From the NCBI GenBank assembly GCA_019307805.1, contig JAFDIX010000236.1, forward strand, positions 1 to 5,509: a stretch of 5,509 nt of DNA. Reading direction: 5' to 3'. Position numbers and translations under genes: made by a program. The stretch comes from Deltaproteobacteria bacterium. GTDB taxonomy: Bacteria > Desulfobacterota > DSM-4660 > Desulfatiglandales > HGW-15. Below are positions 1 to 5,384 of this stretch, piece by piece. The notes under the pieces are model-generated. The model was not told where the DNA came from. It made no database searches and was given only the letters and a program-made list of their open reading frames with translations. The stretch's first letter is position 1; each line of letters starts with the position of its first letter.

Positions 1-1095
1 GCCATGACGAAGAATGCCACACGGTTTGTCGCGCCCCTCACATTCGAAACCCTGTCCGGGAACAGGGTGGTCTGGGATATGTTCCACCAGGCGACGTCTC
101 CCATGGATCACATATCCTGGGGGCAGGAGACGGATCTCATTATCATCGCCCCTGCTACGGCTAATTTCATTGGCAAGATGGCCCACGGTATTTGTGATGA
201 TTTTCTTTCCACCATGGTGCTTGCGGCCACGGCCAAGATCCTGATCTGCCCTGCCATGAACAGCAGGATGTTTGAGAATCCCGCAGTGCAGGAGAATATA
301 GAGCGCCTCAGGCAAGGGAACCACTCCCTCATGGCACCCGGCGAAGGGCAACTGGCCTGCGGGTACGAAGGTCCGGGGAGGCTGCCGGAGCCTGAAGATA
401 TCCTTGAAGAGGCGACCCGGTTGCTCCAGGATAAGGATTTGGAGGGCATGAAATTTCTTATTACGGCCGGCCCGACAGTGGAACCCATGGACCCCGTAAG
501 GTACATGACAAACAGGTCCAGTGGAAAAATGGGTTTTGCCCTGGCCAGGGCGGCAAGTCGAAGGGGTGCGGATGTGACCCTCGTCAGCGGGCCAACCCCC
601 GTGAAGCCCCCTCACCATGTGAACTTCTGCCCCGTCACAACCACCGAGGAAATGCGGGAGAAGGTCCTCAAACACAGCAAAGAGAGTGATGTGATCATTA
701 AGGCAGCGGCTGTTCTTGACTACAGACCACAGCAAAGGGCTGATCACAAAATTAAAAAACGGGACGGCATTCCAGCCCTTCAACTGGAGCCTACCCCGGA
801 TATTCTGGCGGAACTGGGCGCCATGAAGGAGGATTCTTCCTGGGTCCTGGTGGGGTTTGCCGCTGAAACAGACGATCTGCTCCTCAACGCCAGGGAAAAA
901 CTGGAGCAAAAGAACCTGGACATGATCGTGGCAAATGACGTGTCCCGGGAGGATGCGGGTTTTGAATCAGAGAACAACCGGGTCAAGATCATCCATCGGG
1001 ACGGAAAAATAGAGGATATCCCCCTCATGAGTAAAGATGATGTGGCGGATCATGTCCTGAACAGGGTCAAAGACATATGGCAGAAAGCATTCTGA
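1..1095 (+). CDS. coaBC: Bifunctional CoaBC (phosphopantothenoylcysteine decarboxylase / phosphopantothenate-cysteine ligase), 5' truncated
   Basis: Cytosolic flavoprotein that joins cysteine to 4'-phosphopantothenate (CoaB) and decarboxylates the product to 4'-phosphopantetheine (CoaC) in CoA synthesis. The frame is open to the left edge, and the first visible Met (base 4) lies inside the usual VxMTxxA segment, so the true start is upstream. By comparison with E. coli Dfp roughly 40 residues are missing. Numbering from that Met: CoaC active-site His36 in MDHI, flavin/substrate segment APATANFIGK (49-58), PAMN (83-86), and the substrate-clamp Cys119 in ACG. The His-to-Cys spacing of 83 matches E. 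coli His75/Cys158 as I recall it. CoaB follows from about residue 150: ITAGPT (153-158), Asn170 in TNRSSGKMG, AAVLDYRP (235-242), KIKK (249-252), GFAAET (284-289) and ANDVS (310-314). All key residues expected in the visible part are present. The 3' end overlaps udg by 19 bp, suggesting translational coupling. Confidence 0.97.
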   Translation, partial: AMTKNATRFVAPLTFETLSGNRVVWDMFHQATSPMDHISWGQETDLIIIAPATANFIGKMAHGICDDFLSTMVLAATAKILICPAMNSRMFENPAVQENIERLRQGNHSLMAPGEGQLACGYEGPGRLPEPEDILEEATRLLQDKDLEGMKFLITAGPTVEPMDPVRYMTNRSSGKMGFALARAASRRGADVTLVSGPTPVKPPHHVNFCPVTTTEEMREKVLKHSKESDVIIKAAAVLDYRPQQRADHKIKKRDGIPALQLEPTPDILAELGAMKEDSSWVLVGFAAETDDLLLNAREKLEQKNLDMIVANDVSREDAGFESENNRVKIIHRDGKIEDIPLMSKDDVADHVLNRVKDIWQKAF

Positions 1096-1793
1096 AGGCC
1101 GATGAGACGATCAGGGAGGTTTTCGGGCAGATAAAAACCACTCTGAGGGCCCAGGCAGAGATTGGACTGGAAACCCCACCCCTTTCTTCTTCAAGCCTCG
1201 AATATATGGGGAGGGGACCGGCCCATCCCCAGAGCCTGGAGGCGCTCCGGGAATATATTGGAGATTGCGAGCGGTGCAAGCTGCACCTCAGCAGAAACCA
1301 GCTGGTCTTCGGTGAAGGGGATTCCACGGCCAGACTTGTCTTTGTTGGAGAGGGCCCGGGACGGGATGAGGATCGGGCCGGGAGACCCTTCGTGGGAGAG
1401 GCCGGTAAGCTCCTGGACAAAATCATCAGGGCCATGGGACTGACCCGGGGAGAGGTATACATTTGTAACGTGGTGAAGTGCCGGCCCCCAAAAAACCGTG
1501 ATCCCGAAGGGGATGAGGTGGCCCAGTGCCTCTCCTTCCTGGAGCAGCAGATTCAAATGATCCGTCCCGAGGTTATTTGTTGCCTCGGGAGGGTCGCCTG
1601 CCAGGCACTTTTGGCAAGTGACTTCAAGATAAAGTCGGGCCGAGGGAAATGGCATGCCGCCATGGGTATTCCGGTCATGCCGACCTATCACCCGGCCTAT
1701 CTGCTCCGGTATCCATCGGAAAAACGCCAGGCTTGGGAAGACGTCAAAGAAATCATGAAACAACTGGGATTGGAGGTCAAAAGCGATGATTAG
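1077..1793 (+). CDS. Family 4 (UDGa-type) uracil-DNA glycosylase, iron-sulfur
   Basis: Base-excision repair enzyme that removes uracil from DNA; 238 residues. The four cysteines that hold the [4Fe-4S] cluster in family 4 are present: Cys64 and Cys67 (CERC), Cys135 (VKCRPP) and Cys151. Their spacings (3, 68, 16) closely match the Thermus enzyme. Motif 1 is GEGPGRDED (91-99), followed by GRPFVG (102-107). The C-terminal catalytic/DNA-binding motif is HPAYLLR (205-211). The first 55 or so residues precede the catalytic fold: a predicted helix (about 5-28) and a Ser/Pro-rich linker (33-48). Extensions of this kind occur in other bacterial family-4 members, so the ATG at 1077 is plausible. A weak AGGG lies 10 nt upstream of it. 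The gene overlaps coaBC by 19 bp and the nfeD-like gene by 8 bp, placing it in the middle of a cotranscribed run. The family is sure; whether it also acts on other deaminated bases cannot be told from sequence. Confidence 0.95.
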   Translation: MAESILKADETIREVFGQIKTTLRAQAEIGLETPPLSSSSLEYMGRGPAHPQSLEALREYIGDCERCKLHLSRNQLVFGEGDSTARLVFVGEGPGRDEDRAGRPFVGEAGKLLDKIIRAMGLTRGEVYICNVVKCRPPKNRDPEGDEVAQCLSFLEQQIQMIRPEVICCLGRVACQALLASDFKIKSGRGKWHAAMGIPVMPTYHPAYLLRYPSEKRQAWEDVKEIMKQLGLEVKSDD

Positions 1794-3096
1794 GCATCGT
1801 TTGCAAAGGGTCCTTCACGTGGTTTGGATAGCGGGTCTCCTGTTGGCAGTGGGCTCTTTCCTGCAGACCCGGCCGGCAATGGCCGCCAAGGAGGTCATGA
1901 TTATCGAGATGGAGGGGCCCATAAACCCGGGCACCGCCACGTATGTGGAAAGAGGCCTGAAGAAGGCGGCAGAGGCGGGGGCTGTGCTTGTCGTGCTTCG
2001 CATTGATACGCCCGGAGGGCTGGTCACCTCCATGCGGACCATGGTCAAGGCCATCCTCAATTCGCCGGTCCCGGTGGTTGTATATGTGGGGCCGAGGGGA
2101 GCCCATGCAGCCTCGGCGGGGGTCATGGTGACGGTGGCAGGGCATGTTGCGGCCATGGCCCCGGGGACCAACATCGGAGCTGCCAGTCCGGTCTCTGCCG
2201 GGGGCAAGGACATTCAAAAGACCATGGCGGCCAAGGTCACCAATGACATGGCGGCCTATGCCAGGGGGATTGCCGAAGACAAGGGACGAAACGGCGAGTG
2301 GGTGGAGAAGGCCATTCGGGAAAGTGTCTCCATCACCGCTGATGAGGCGGTAGAGATTAACGTGGTGGATTTCGTTGCCAGGGATATAGATGAGCTTCTT
2401 CAAATGATCGATGGACGGGAGGTCTCCCTGGCTGCAGGTAAGGTCACCCTGGAGACAGAAGGATTAAGCAAGGTCTATTTTCGTCCCGGGTTTCGGGACA
2501 AGGTCCTGAAGACCATAAGCGACCCGAACATCGCCTATATCCTGATGCTCATCGGACTTGCCGGTCTCTATTTTGAGTTCTCCAATCCGGGGGCGATGAT
2601 TCCGGGGGTTTTGGGGGCCATTTCCCTGATCCTGGCCTTTTATTCCTTTCAGACCCTTCCGGTCAATTATGCCGGACTTTTGCTCATTGCCCTGGCAGTG
2701 GTGTTTTTTATCCTGGAGACCCAGGTCCCAAGCTATGGTGTCCTCTCACTGGGTGGTCTTGTTTCCCTTACCCTGGGGTCCCTCATGCTCTTTGATGAGG
2801 TCGGCGTGTCCCTGAGGGTGATGCTGCCGACCCTCCTGCTGGTGGGAGGATTCTTCTTCGTTGTGGCGAGCCTTGCATTCAGGTCCTTTCGGGCGAAACC
2901 CAGAGGGGGGGAGGACGGTCTCGTGGGTGAGGTGGGTGTTGTGGAAGAGCGAATCGATCCGGAAGGGTTTGTTTTTGTGCACGGCGAGTACTGGAAGGCC
3001 AGGGCCGGGGAACGCCTTGAGCCGGGAGACCGGGTGCAGGTAGAAGGGGTCAAGGGGTTGCTCCTTCAAGTCAAAAAGAACACAGACAATGAATAG
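1786..3096 (+). CDS. NfeD-family membrane-bound serine protease (ClpP-class, long form)
   Basis: 436-residue membrane protease of the long NfeD type. A signal peptide is clear: basic MIRHRLQR, hydrophobic stretch 11-26, likely cut after AMA (31-33). The ClpP-like domain (about 36-230) has RIDTPGG (72-78) and the catalytic-serine motif AASAG with Ser110. Lys150 in KVTND is the probable second member of the Ser-Lys dyad: the 40-residue spacing is close to Ser97/Lys138 of Pyrococcus PH1510. Around five hydrophobic segments follow (about 249-266, 271-289, 295-311, 316-336, 347-365). A C-terminal OB-fold NfeD domain (about 376-431) contains GLVGEVGVVEE and GDRVQVEGVKG. The ATG at 1786 has a good GGAGG 9 nt upstream, inside udg, and the two genes overlap by 8 bp. 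The slipin gene follows 81 bp downstream, the conserved NfeD-slipin arrangement. The family's role is proteolysis of partner slipins and membrane quality control; the substrate here is inferred. The symbol nfeD is used loosely in the literature, so none is assigned. Confidence 0.95.
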   Translation: MIRHRLQRVLHVVWIAGLLLAVGSFLQTRPAMAAKEVMIIEMEGPINPGTATYVERGLKKAAEAGAVLVVLRIDTPGGLVTSMRTMVKAILNSPVPVVVYVGPRGAHAASAGVMVTVAGHVAAMAPGTNIGAASPVSAGGKDIQKTMAAKVTNDMAAYARGIAEDKGRNGEWVEKAIRESVSITADEAVEINVVDFVARDIDELLQMIDGREVSLAAGKVTLETEGLSKVYFRPGFRDKVLKTISDPNIAYILMLIGLAGLYFEFSNPGAMIPGVLGAISLILAFYSFQTLPVNYAGLLLIALAVVFFILETQVPSYGVLSLGGLVSLTLGSLMLFDEVGVSLRVMLPTLLLVGGFFFVVASLAFRSFRAKPRGGEDGLVGEVGVVEERIDPEGFVFVHGEYWKARAGERLEPGDRVQVEGVKGLLLQVKKNTDNE

Positions 3097-3120
3097 GTTG
3101 CCATACCCTGTAGTATCAGC

Positions 3121-3145
3121 CTGCAGCATGAATCGGTCGCTGCAG
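3121..3145. repeat. Inverted repeat between the nfeD-like and slipin genes
   Basis: CTGCAGC (3121-3127) and GCTGCAG (3139-3145) are perfect 7-bp inverted arms around an 11-nt loop. No T-run follows (the next bases are AAAA), so it is not an intrinsic terminator. It lies 32 bp before the slipin start codon. It could be an mRNA stem that protects or processes the transcript between the two genes, or a protein site. The function is unknown and chance is possible. Confidence 0.45.
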
Positions 3146-3177
3146 AAAATCGTTCAGTTAAAAGAAGGGAGACAGAT

Positions 3178-3921
3178 ATGGGTTACATCGCAATAGCAGT
3201 TCTGGTCGTACTCTTTCTGGGAGCCGCCATTAAGGTACTGAAGGAGTATGAACGGGGGGTTATCTTTCGTCTCGGTCGGGTTATCAAGACCAAGGGACCG
3301 GGTTTAATCATCCTCATTCCTGTCATCGATAAGATGGTGAAGGTGAGCCTTCGCCTTGTGGCCATGGATGTGCCGTCCCAGGACGTTATCACACGGGACA
3401 ATGTTTCAGTGAAGGTGAATGCGGTGGTCTATTTCCGCGTCATGGAGCCGAGGAACGCGACCATCGAGGTGGAGAATTTTCTTTTCGCCACTTCCCAGCT
3501 GGCCCAGACCACGCTGCGAAGCGTGTGCGGGCAGGTTGAACTGGACGAACTCCTGTCCGAGAGGGAAAAAATCAATACCCAGCTGCAGAGCATCCTTGAC
3601 AAACACACCGATCCCTGGGGCATCAAAGTGACCAATGTTGAGGTCAAACACATCGACCTCCCCCAGGAGATGCAGCGGGCCATGGCCAAACAGGCGGAGG
3701 CGGAAAGGGAGAGACGGGCCAAGGTCATCAATGCGGAAGGTGAGTACCAGGCGGCCGATAAGCTGGTGGAAGCGGCCGGCATCATCAGCAAGCACCCCGA
3801 AGCCCTGCAGTTGAGGTACCTCCAGACCCTGCGGGAGGTTTCGGCAGAGAGCAATTCTACGACCCTTTTCCCCATTCCCATCGACCTCTTTACGCCCTTT
3901 ATAAAGAAAGGAAGGGAATAG
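3178..3921 (+). CDS. Slipin (stomatin / SPFH band-7 family membrane protein)
   Basis: 247-residue membrane scaffold protein of the slipin subfamily, which oligomerises at the membrane and is partnered with NfeD proteases. The N-terminal hydrophobic segment (3-18) is followed by the YERGVIFRLGR signature (24-34). Next is a second hydrophobic, membrane-dipping stretch GPGLIILIPVID (40-51), whose Pro48 corresponds to the conserved stomatin hairpin proline. The band-7/SPFH core spans about 25-185, with MDVPSQDVITRDNVSV (63-78), VYFRV (84-88) and IDLPQEMQRAMAKQAEAER (159-177). The Ala/Glu/Lys-rich region 163-200 should be helical or coiled coil. The tail has the hydrophobic stretch TLFPIPIDLFTPF (229-241), the equivalent of the stomatin region cut by archaeal NfeD. 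The start is supported by AAGGGAG ending 6 nt before the ATG. Length is normal for bacterial slipins, and no residues look missing. Confidence 0.96.
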   Translation: MGYIAIAVLVVLFLGAAIKVLKEYERGVIFRLGRVIKTKGPGLIILIPVIDKMVKVSLRLVAMDVPSQDVITRDNVSVKVNAVVYFRVMEPRNATIEVENFLFATSQLAQTTLRSVCGQVELDELLSEREKINTQLQSILDKHTDPWGIKVTNVEVKHIDLPQEMQRAMAKQAEAERERRAKVINAEGEYQAADKLVEAAGIISKHPEALQLRYLQTLREVSAESNSTTLFPIPIDLFTPFIKKGRE

Positions 3922-3976
3922 GTCAAAACAGCGGGGAAGGCCGGGGTACGGCATCTTAAGGTTCAGTCTTTTCCCT

Positions 3977-4004
3977 AACCCTGAACGTTGAACCCTGAAC
4001 CCTG
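3977..4004. repeat. Heptamer tandem repeat (AACCCTG type)
   Basis: Four consecutive heptamers: AACCCTG (3977-3983), AACGTTG (3984-3990), AACCCTG (3991-3997) and AACCCTG (3998-4004). Upstream, GTTCAG (3961-3966) is the exact complement of CTGAAC at 3981-3986, and GGTTCAG (3960-3966) of CTGAACC at 3995-4001. The region can therefore fold back on itself in more than one way. It lies wholly between genes. My impression is that similar heptamer strings recur between genes in some deltaproteobacterial genomes, but I cannot check this here. Confidence 0.7.
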
Positions 4005-4005
4005 G

Positions 4006-4030
4006 CCGCCTACGGCGCCGCCAAAGGCGG
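4006..4030. repeat. Two adjacent GC-rich mini-hairpins (REP-like)
   Basis: CGCC-TAC-GGCG (4007-4017) is directly followed by CCGCC-AAA-GGCGG (4018-4030), both with perfect stems and 3-nt loops. The outer arms CCGCC (4006-4010) and GGCGG (4026-4030) can also pair around the palindrome CGGCGCCG (4013-4020), giving an alternative fold. The unit abuts the heptamer repeat and looks like a short dispersed palindromic element. No T-run follows, so it is not a typical terminator. Its copy number elsewhere is unknown. Confidence 0.55.
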
Positions 4031-4045
4031 GTAAACCTGTGAACG

Positions 4046-4057
4046 GTTATAAATAAC
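4046..4057. promoter_or_regulatory. AT-rich palindrome just upstream of the ribosome binding site
   Basis: GTTAT-AA-ATAAC is a perfect 5+5 inverted repeat ending 2 bp before the AAGGAGAGG Shine-Dalgarno sequence (4060-4068) of the Rho_N-domain gene. It could be an operator half-site pair or simply an AT-rich leader. A 12-bp palindrome is short and may be chance. Confidence 0.25.
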
Positions 4058-4072
4058 TGAAGGAGAGGTTTT

Positions 4073-4489
4073 ATGGCAGAAGAGATCAAAAATGAGGAGA
4101 CCCGGGAAGCCACAGAGGAAAGTGAAGAAGTTCATGAGGAAAAACAGGAGGCCGTGGCCGAGGAGAAGCCCCTGGATAAGATGACGGTCAAGGAACTGCG
4201 CGAGATCGGCAAGGAGATCCCTGACCTTAGCGGCGTTACTGCAATGAAGAAGGACGAACTCCTGGCGGCCATCAAGAAGGCCCGGGGGATCGAAGAGGAA
4301 GCGCCTCCTGCAAAGGAAAAGAAAGTCAAGGCCGCCAAAGGGAAAGTCGATGCCAAGGCCCTGAAAGGGAAAATTATCCAACTCAAAGAAGAAAGGGCCA
4401 AGGCCCGCCAGGATAAAAACAAGGCCCAGGTGGATGTTCTGCGAAGACGGATCAACCGGCTCAAGAAACGAACCCGAAAGATCGCCTAG
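4073..4489 (+). CDS. Small charged protein with Rho N-terminal (Rho_N / SAP-like) domain, function unknown
   Basis: 138-residue soluble protein in three zones of opposite charge. Residues 1-33 are acidic (14 Glu) and likely disordered. Residues about 34-70 form a Rho_N-type helical domain: LDKMTVKELREIGKEI, then a short loop, then MKKDELLAAIKKA, the helix-extended loop-helix pattern seen at the N terminus of transcription terminator Rho and in SAP-like nucleic-acid binders. Residues 72-95 are a Lys/Ala/Glu/Pro linker. Residues 95-138 are strongly basic (18 Lys/Arg, 4 acidic), ending in RRRINRLKKRTRKIA, a probable helical nucleic-acid-binding tail. There is no ATPase, so it is not Rho itself. 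A strong AAGGAGAGG (4060-4068) fixes the ATG at 4073. A strong terminator follows the stop codon. Single-stranded RNA or DNA binding is inferred from domain and charge; the cellular role is not known to me. It could also be a chromatin-like or ribosome-associated protein. Confidence 0.88.
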   Translation: MAEEIKNEETREATEESEEVHEEKQEAVAEEKPLDKMTVKELREIGKEIPDLSGVTAMKKDELLAAIKKARGIEEEAPPAKEKKVKAAKGKVDAKALKGKIIQLKEERAKARQDKNKAQVDVLRRRINRLKKRTRKIA

Positions 4490-4511
4490 TGTGATACCGG
4501 ATTTTCCTGGG

Positions 4512-4554
4512 AAGCAGGCCCGCAGGATCGGTCATCCTGGGCCTGCTTTTGTTT
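4512..4554 (+). terminator. Strong intrinsic terminator after the Rho_N-domain gene
   Basis: AAGCAGGCCC (4512-4521) pairs perfectly with GGGCCTGCTT (4539-4548) over 10 bp. Above a 2-nt bulge (GC, 4522-4523), AGGAT (4524-4528) pairs with ATCCT (4534-4538) around a 5-nt loop. The stem runs straight into the T-run TTTTGTTT (4547-4554). It begins 22 bp after the stop codon of the preceding gene and ends only 24 bp before the likely ispD start, so it may also act on ispD expression. Confidence 0.9.
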
Positions 4555-4564
4555 GGCATCCAAA

Positions 4565-4569
4565 AAGGA
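4565..4569 (+). promoter_or_regulatory. Ribosome binding site deciding the ispD start
   Basis: AAGGA lies 9 nt before the ATG at 4579 and 12 nt before the in-frame ATG at 4582, which favours 4579. An in-frame TTG at 4549 lies within the terminator T-run, has no comparable site before it and adds residues the family does not need, so it is not chosen. Confidence 0.6.
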
Positions 4570-4578
4570 TTCCCCCGC

Positions 4579-5325
4579 ATGATGGACCGGCATGACATAA
4601 TCCAGGATACTTCCCTTGAGACCGTGGCCGTCATCCCTGCGGCAGGGGCCGGATTGCGCATGGGGGGCGATAGGGCCAAGCAGTTCCTGGACCTGGATGG
4701 AAGGCCCCTTCTGGCAGTGACCCTCCAGCAGTTCCAGCAATGCGCAGCGATTCGAAGGATCATCCTGGTGGTCCCTGAGGCAGAGGTGGATCCCTGCAGG
4801 GAAGAGATCGTCGGGAAATACGGGTTCACCAAAGTGGAGCAGGTCCTTGCAGGTGGACCGAGGCGCCAGGATTCGGTAAGGATCGGGATCGAAGCTTCGA
4901 AAGGAAAGGATGGACTGGTTCTGATCCATGACGGCGTGCGCCCCATGATTGAGCCGGATTTGATTGAGCGGGTCGTGGCGGCTGCTAAAACCCACCGTGC
5001 GGTCATAACCGCCCTGCCTGCCAAAGAGACGGTGAAGGAAGTGGATGACAGGGGCATCATCAGGGAGACCCGTGACCGGAATCGAATATGGCTGGCACAG
5101 ACACCCCAGGTCTTTCGGTATGCAGATATTCTTTCAGCCCACCAAAAGGCCGCCCGTGAAGGATGGGAGGATGCCACGGATGATGCCTTTTTGCTGGAAC
5201 AAATGGGGATCTCTGTAAAGATTATCGAAGGGTCGGAGGACAACATCAAGGTGACCACCCCCCATGACCTGGAACTTGCCCGGGCCCTATCCAGGATAAG
5301 GTCGGCAAAACAGACACCACATTAG
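4579..5325 (+). CDS. ispD: 2-C-methyl-D-erythritol 4-phosphate cytidylyltransferase (IspD)
   Basis: Cytosolic enzyme of the MEP (non-mevalonate) isoprenoid pathway: couples CTP with methylerythritol 4-phosphate to give CDP-methylerythritol. It is 248 residues from the ATG at 4579, slightly longer than the roughly 230-240 usual, with a short N-terminal lead before the first strand at VAVIPAAG. Motifs in order: nucleotide loop PAAGAGLRMG (20-29) with Arg26; Lys34-Gln35 of the KQF motif; GGPRRQDSV (92-100); IHDGVRP (116-122); Arg167 in DRNRIW with LAQTPQVF (172-179); DATDDA (198-203); and Lys224 in DNIKVTTP. These match the catalytic Arg/Lys set of E. coli IspD. No ispF follows; hemC is next, so this is a stand-alone ispD rather than the common ispD-ispF pair or fusion. 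A terminator hairpin sits immediately upstream, so its promoter is unclear. Confidence 0.95.
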   Translation: MMDRHDIIQDTSLETVAVIPAAGAGLRMGGDRAKQFLDLDGRPLLAVTLQQFQQCAAIRRIILVVPEAEVDPCREEIVGKYGFTKVEQVLAGGPRRQDSVRIGIEASKGKDGLVLIHDGVRPMIEPDLIERVVAAAKTHRAVITALPAKETVKEVDDRGIIRETRDRNRIWLAQTPQVFRYADILSAHQKAAREGWEDATDDAFLLEQMGISVKIIEGSEDNIKVTTPHDLELARALSRIRSAKQTPH

Positions 5326-5384
5326 TACTTCGTGTCGTAAATTGATTCTGGCAGACCCATGTACGAACCAACAGGTGTGCAACG

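Noticed and set aside
1777..2403. 208-codon minus-strand frame opposite the nfeD-like gene
   Set aside because: His/Gly/Arg-rich composition with no domain pattern; a by-product of codon bias in the true gene.
3128..3196. 22-codon open frame overlapping the slipin start
   Set aside because: No ribosome binding site, its ATG lies in the loop of the inverted repeat, and the peptide has no features.
3940..3952. GCCG/CGGC stem after the slipin stop codon as a terminator
   Set aside because: Only 4 bp and not followed by a T-run; too weak to call.
3977..4030. CRISPR array
   Set aside because: Units are 7 bp with no spacers; this is a short tandem repeat plus hairpins.
4048..4053. TATAAA as a -10 box for the Rho_N-domain gene
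   Set aside because: Transcription would start at about 4060, inside the Shine-Dalgarno sequence, and no -35-like hexamer lies 16-18 bp upstream (AGGCGG there).
3406..4113. 235-codon minus-strand frame opposite the slipin gene and the gap after it
   Set aside because: It runs through the heptamer/hairpin repeats and has no recognisable domain; the plus strand holds a complete slipin.
4549..4578. Longer ispD reading from the TTG at 4549
   Set aside because: The codon lies in the terminator T-run without a ribosome binding site; the ATG at 4579 has AAGGA at suitable spacing.
4461..5258. 265-codon open frame on the minus strand opposite ispD
   Set aside because: It is antisense to a gene with all IspD motifs, is Ser/Arg-rich as expected of an antisense frame in GC-rich DNA, and shows no family resemblance.
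5349..5364. Possible sigma-54 -24/-12 promoter before hemC (TGGCAG then TGTAC)
   Set aside because: The -24 half is fair but the required GC of the -12 element is missing.
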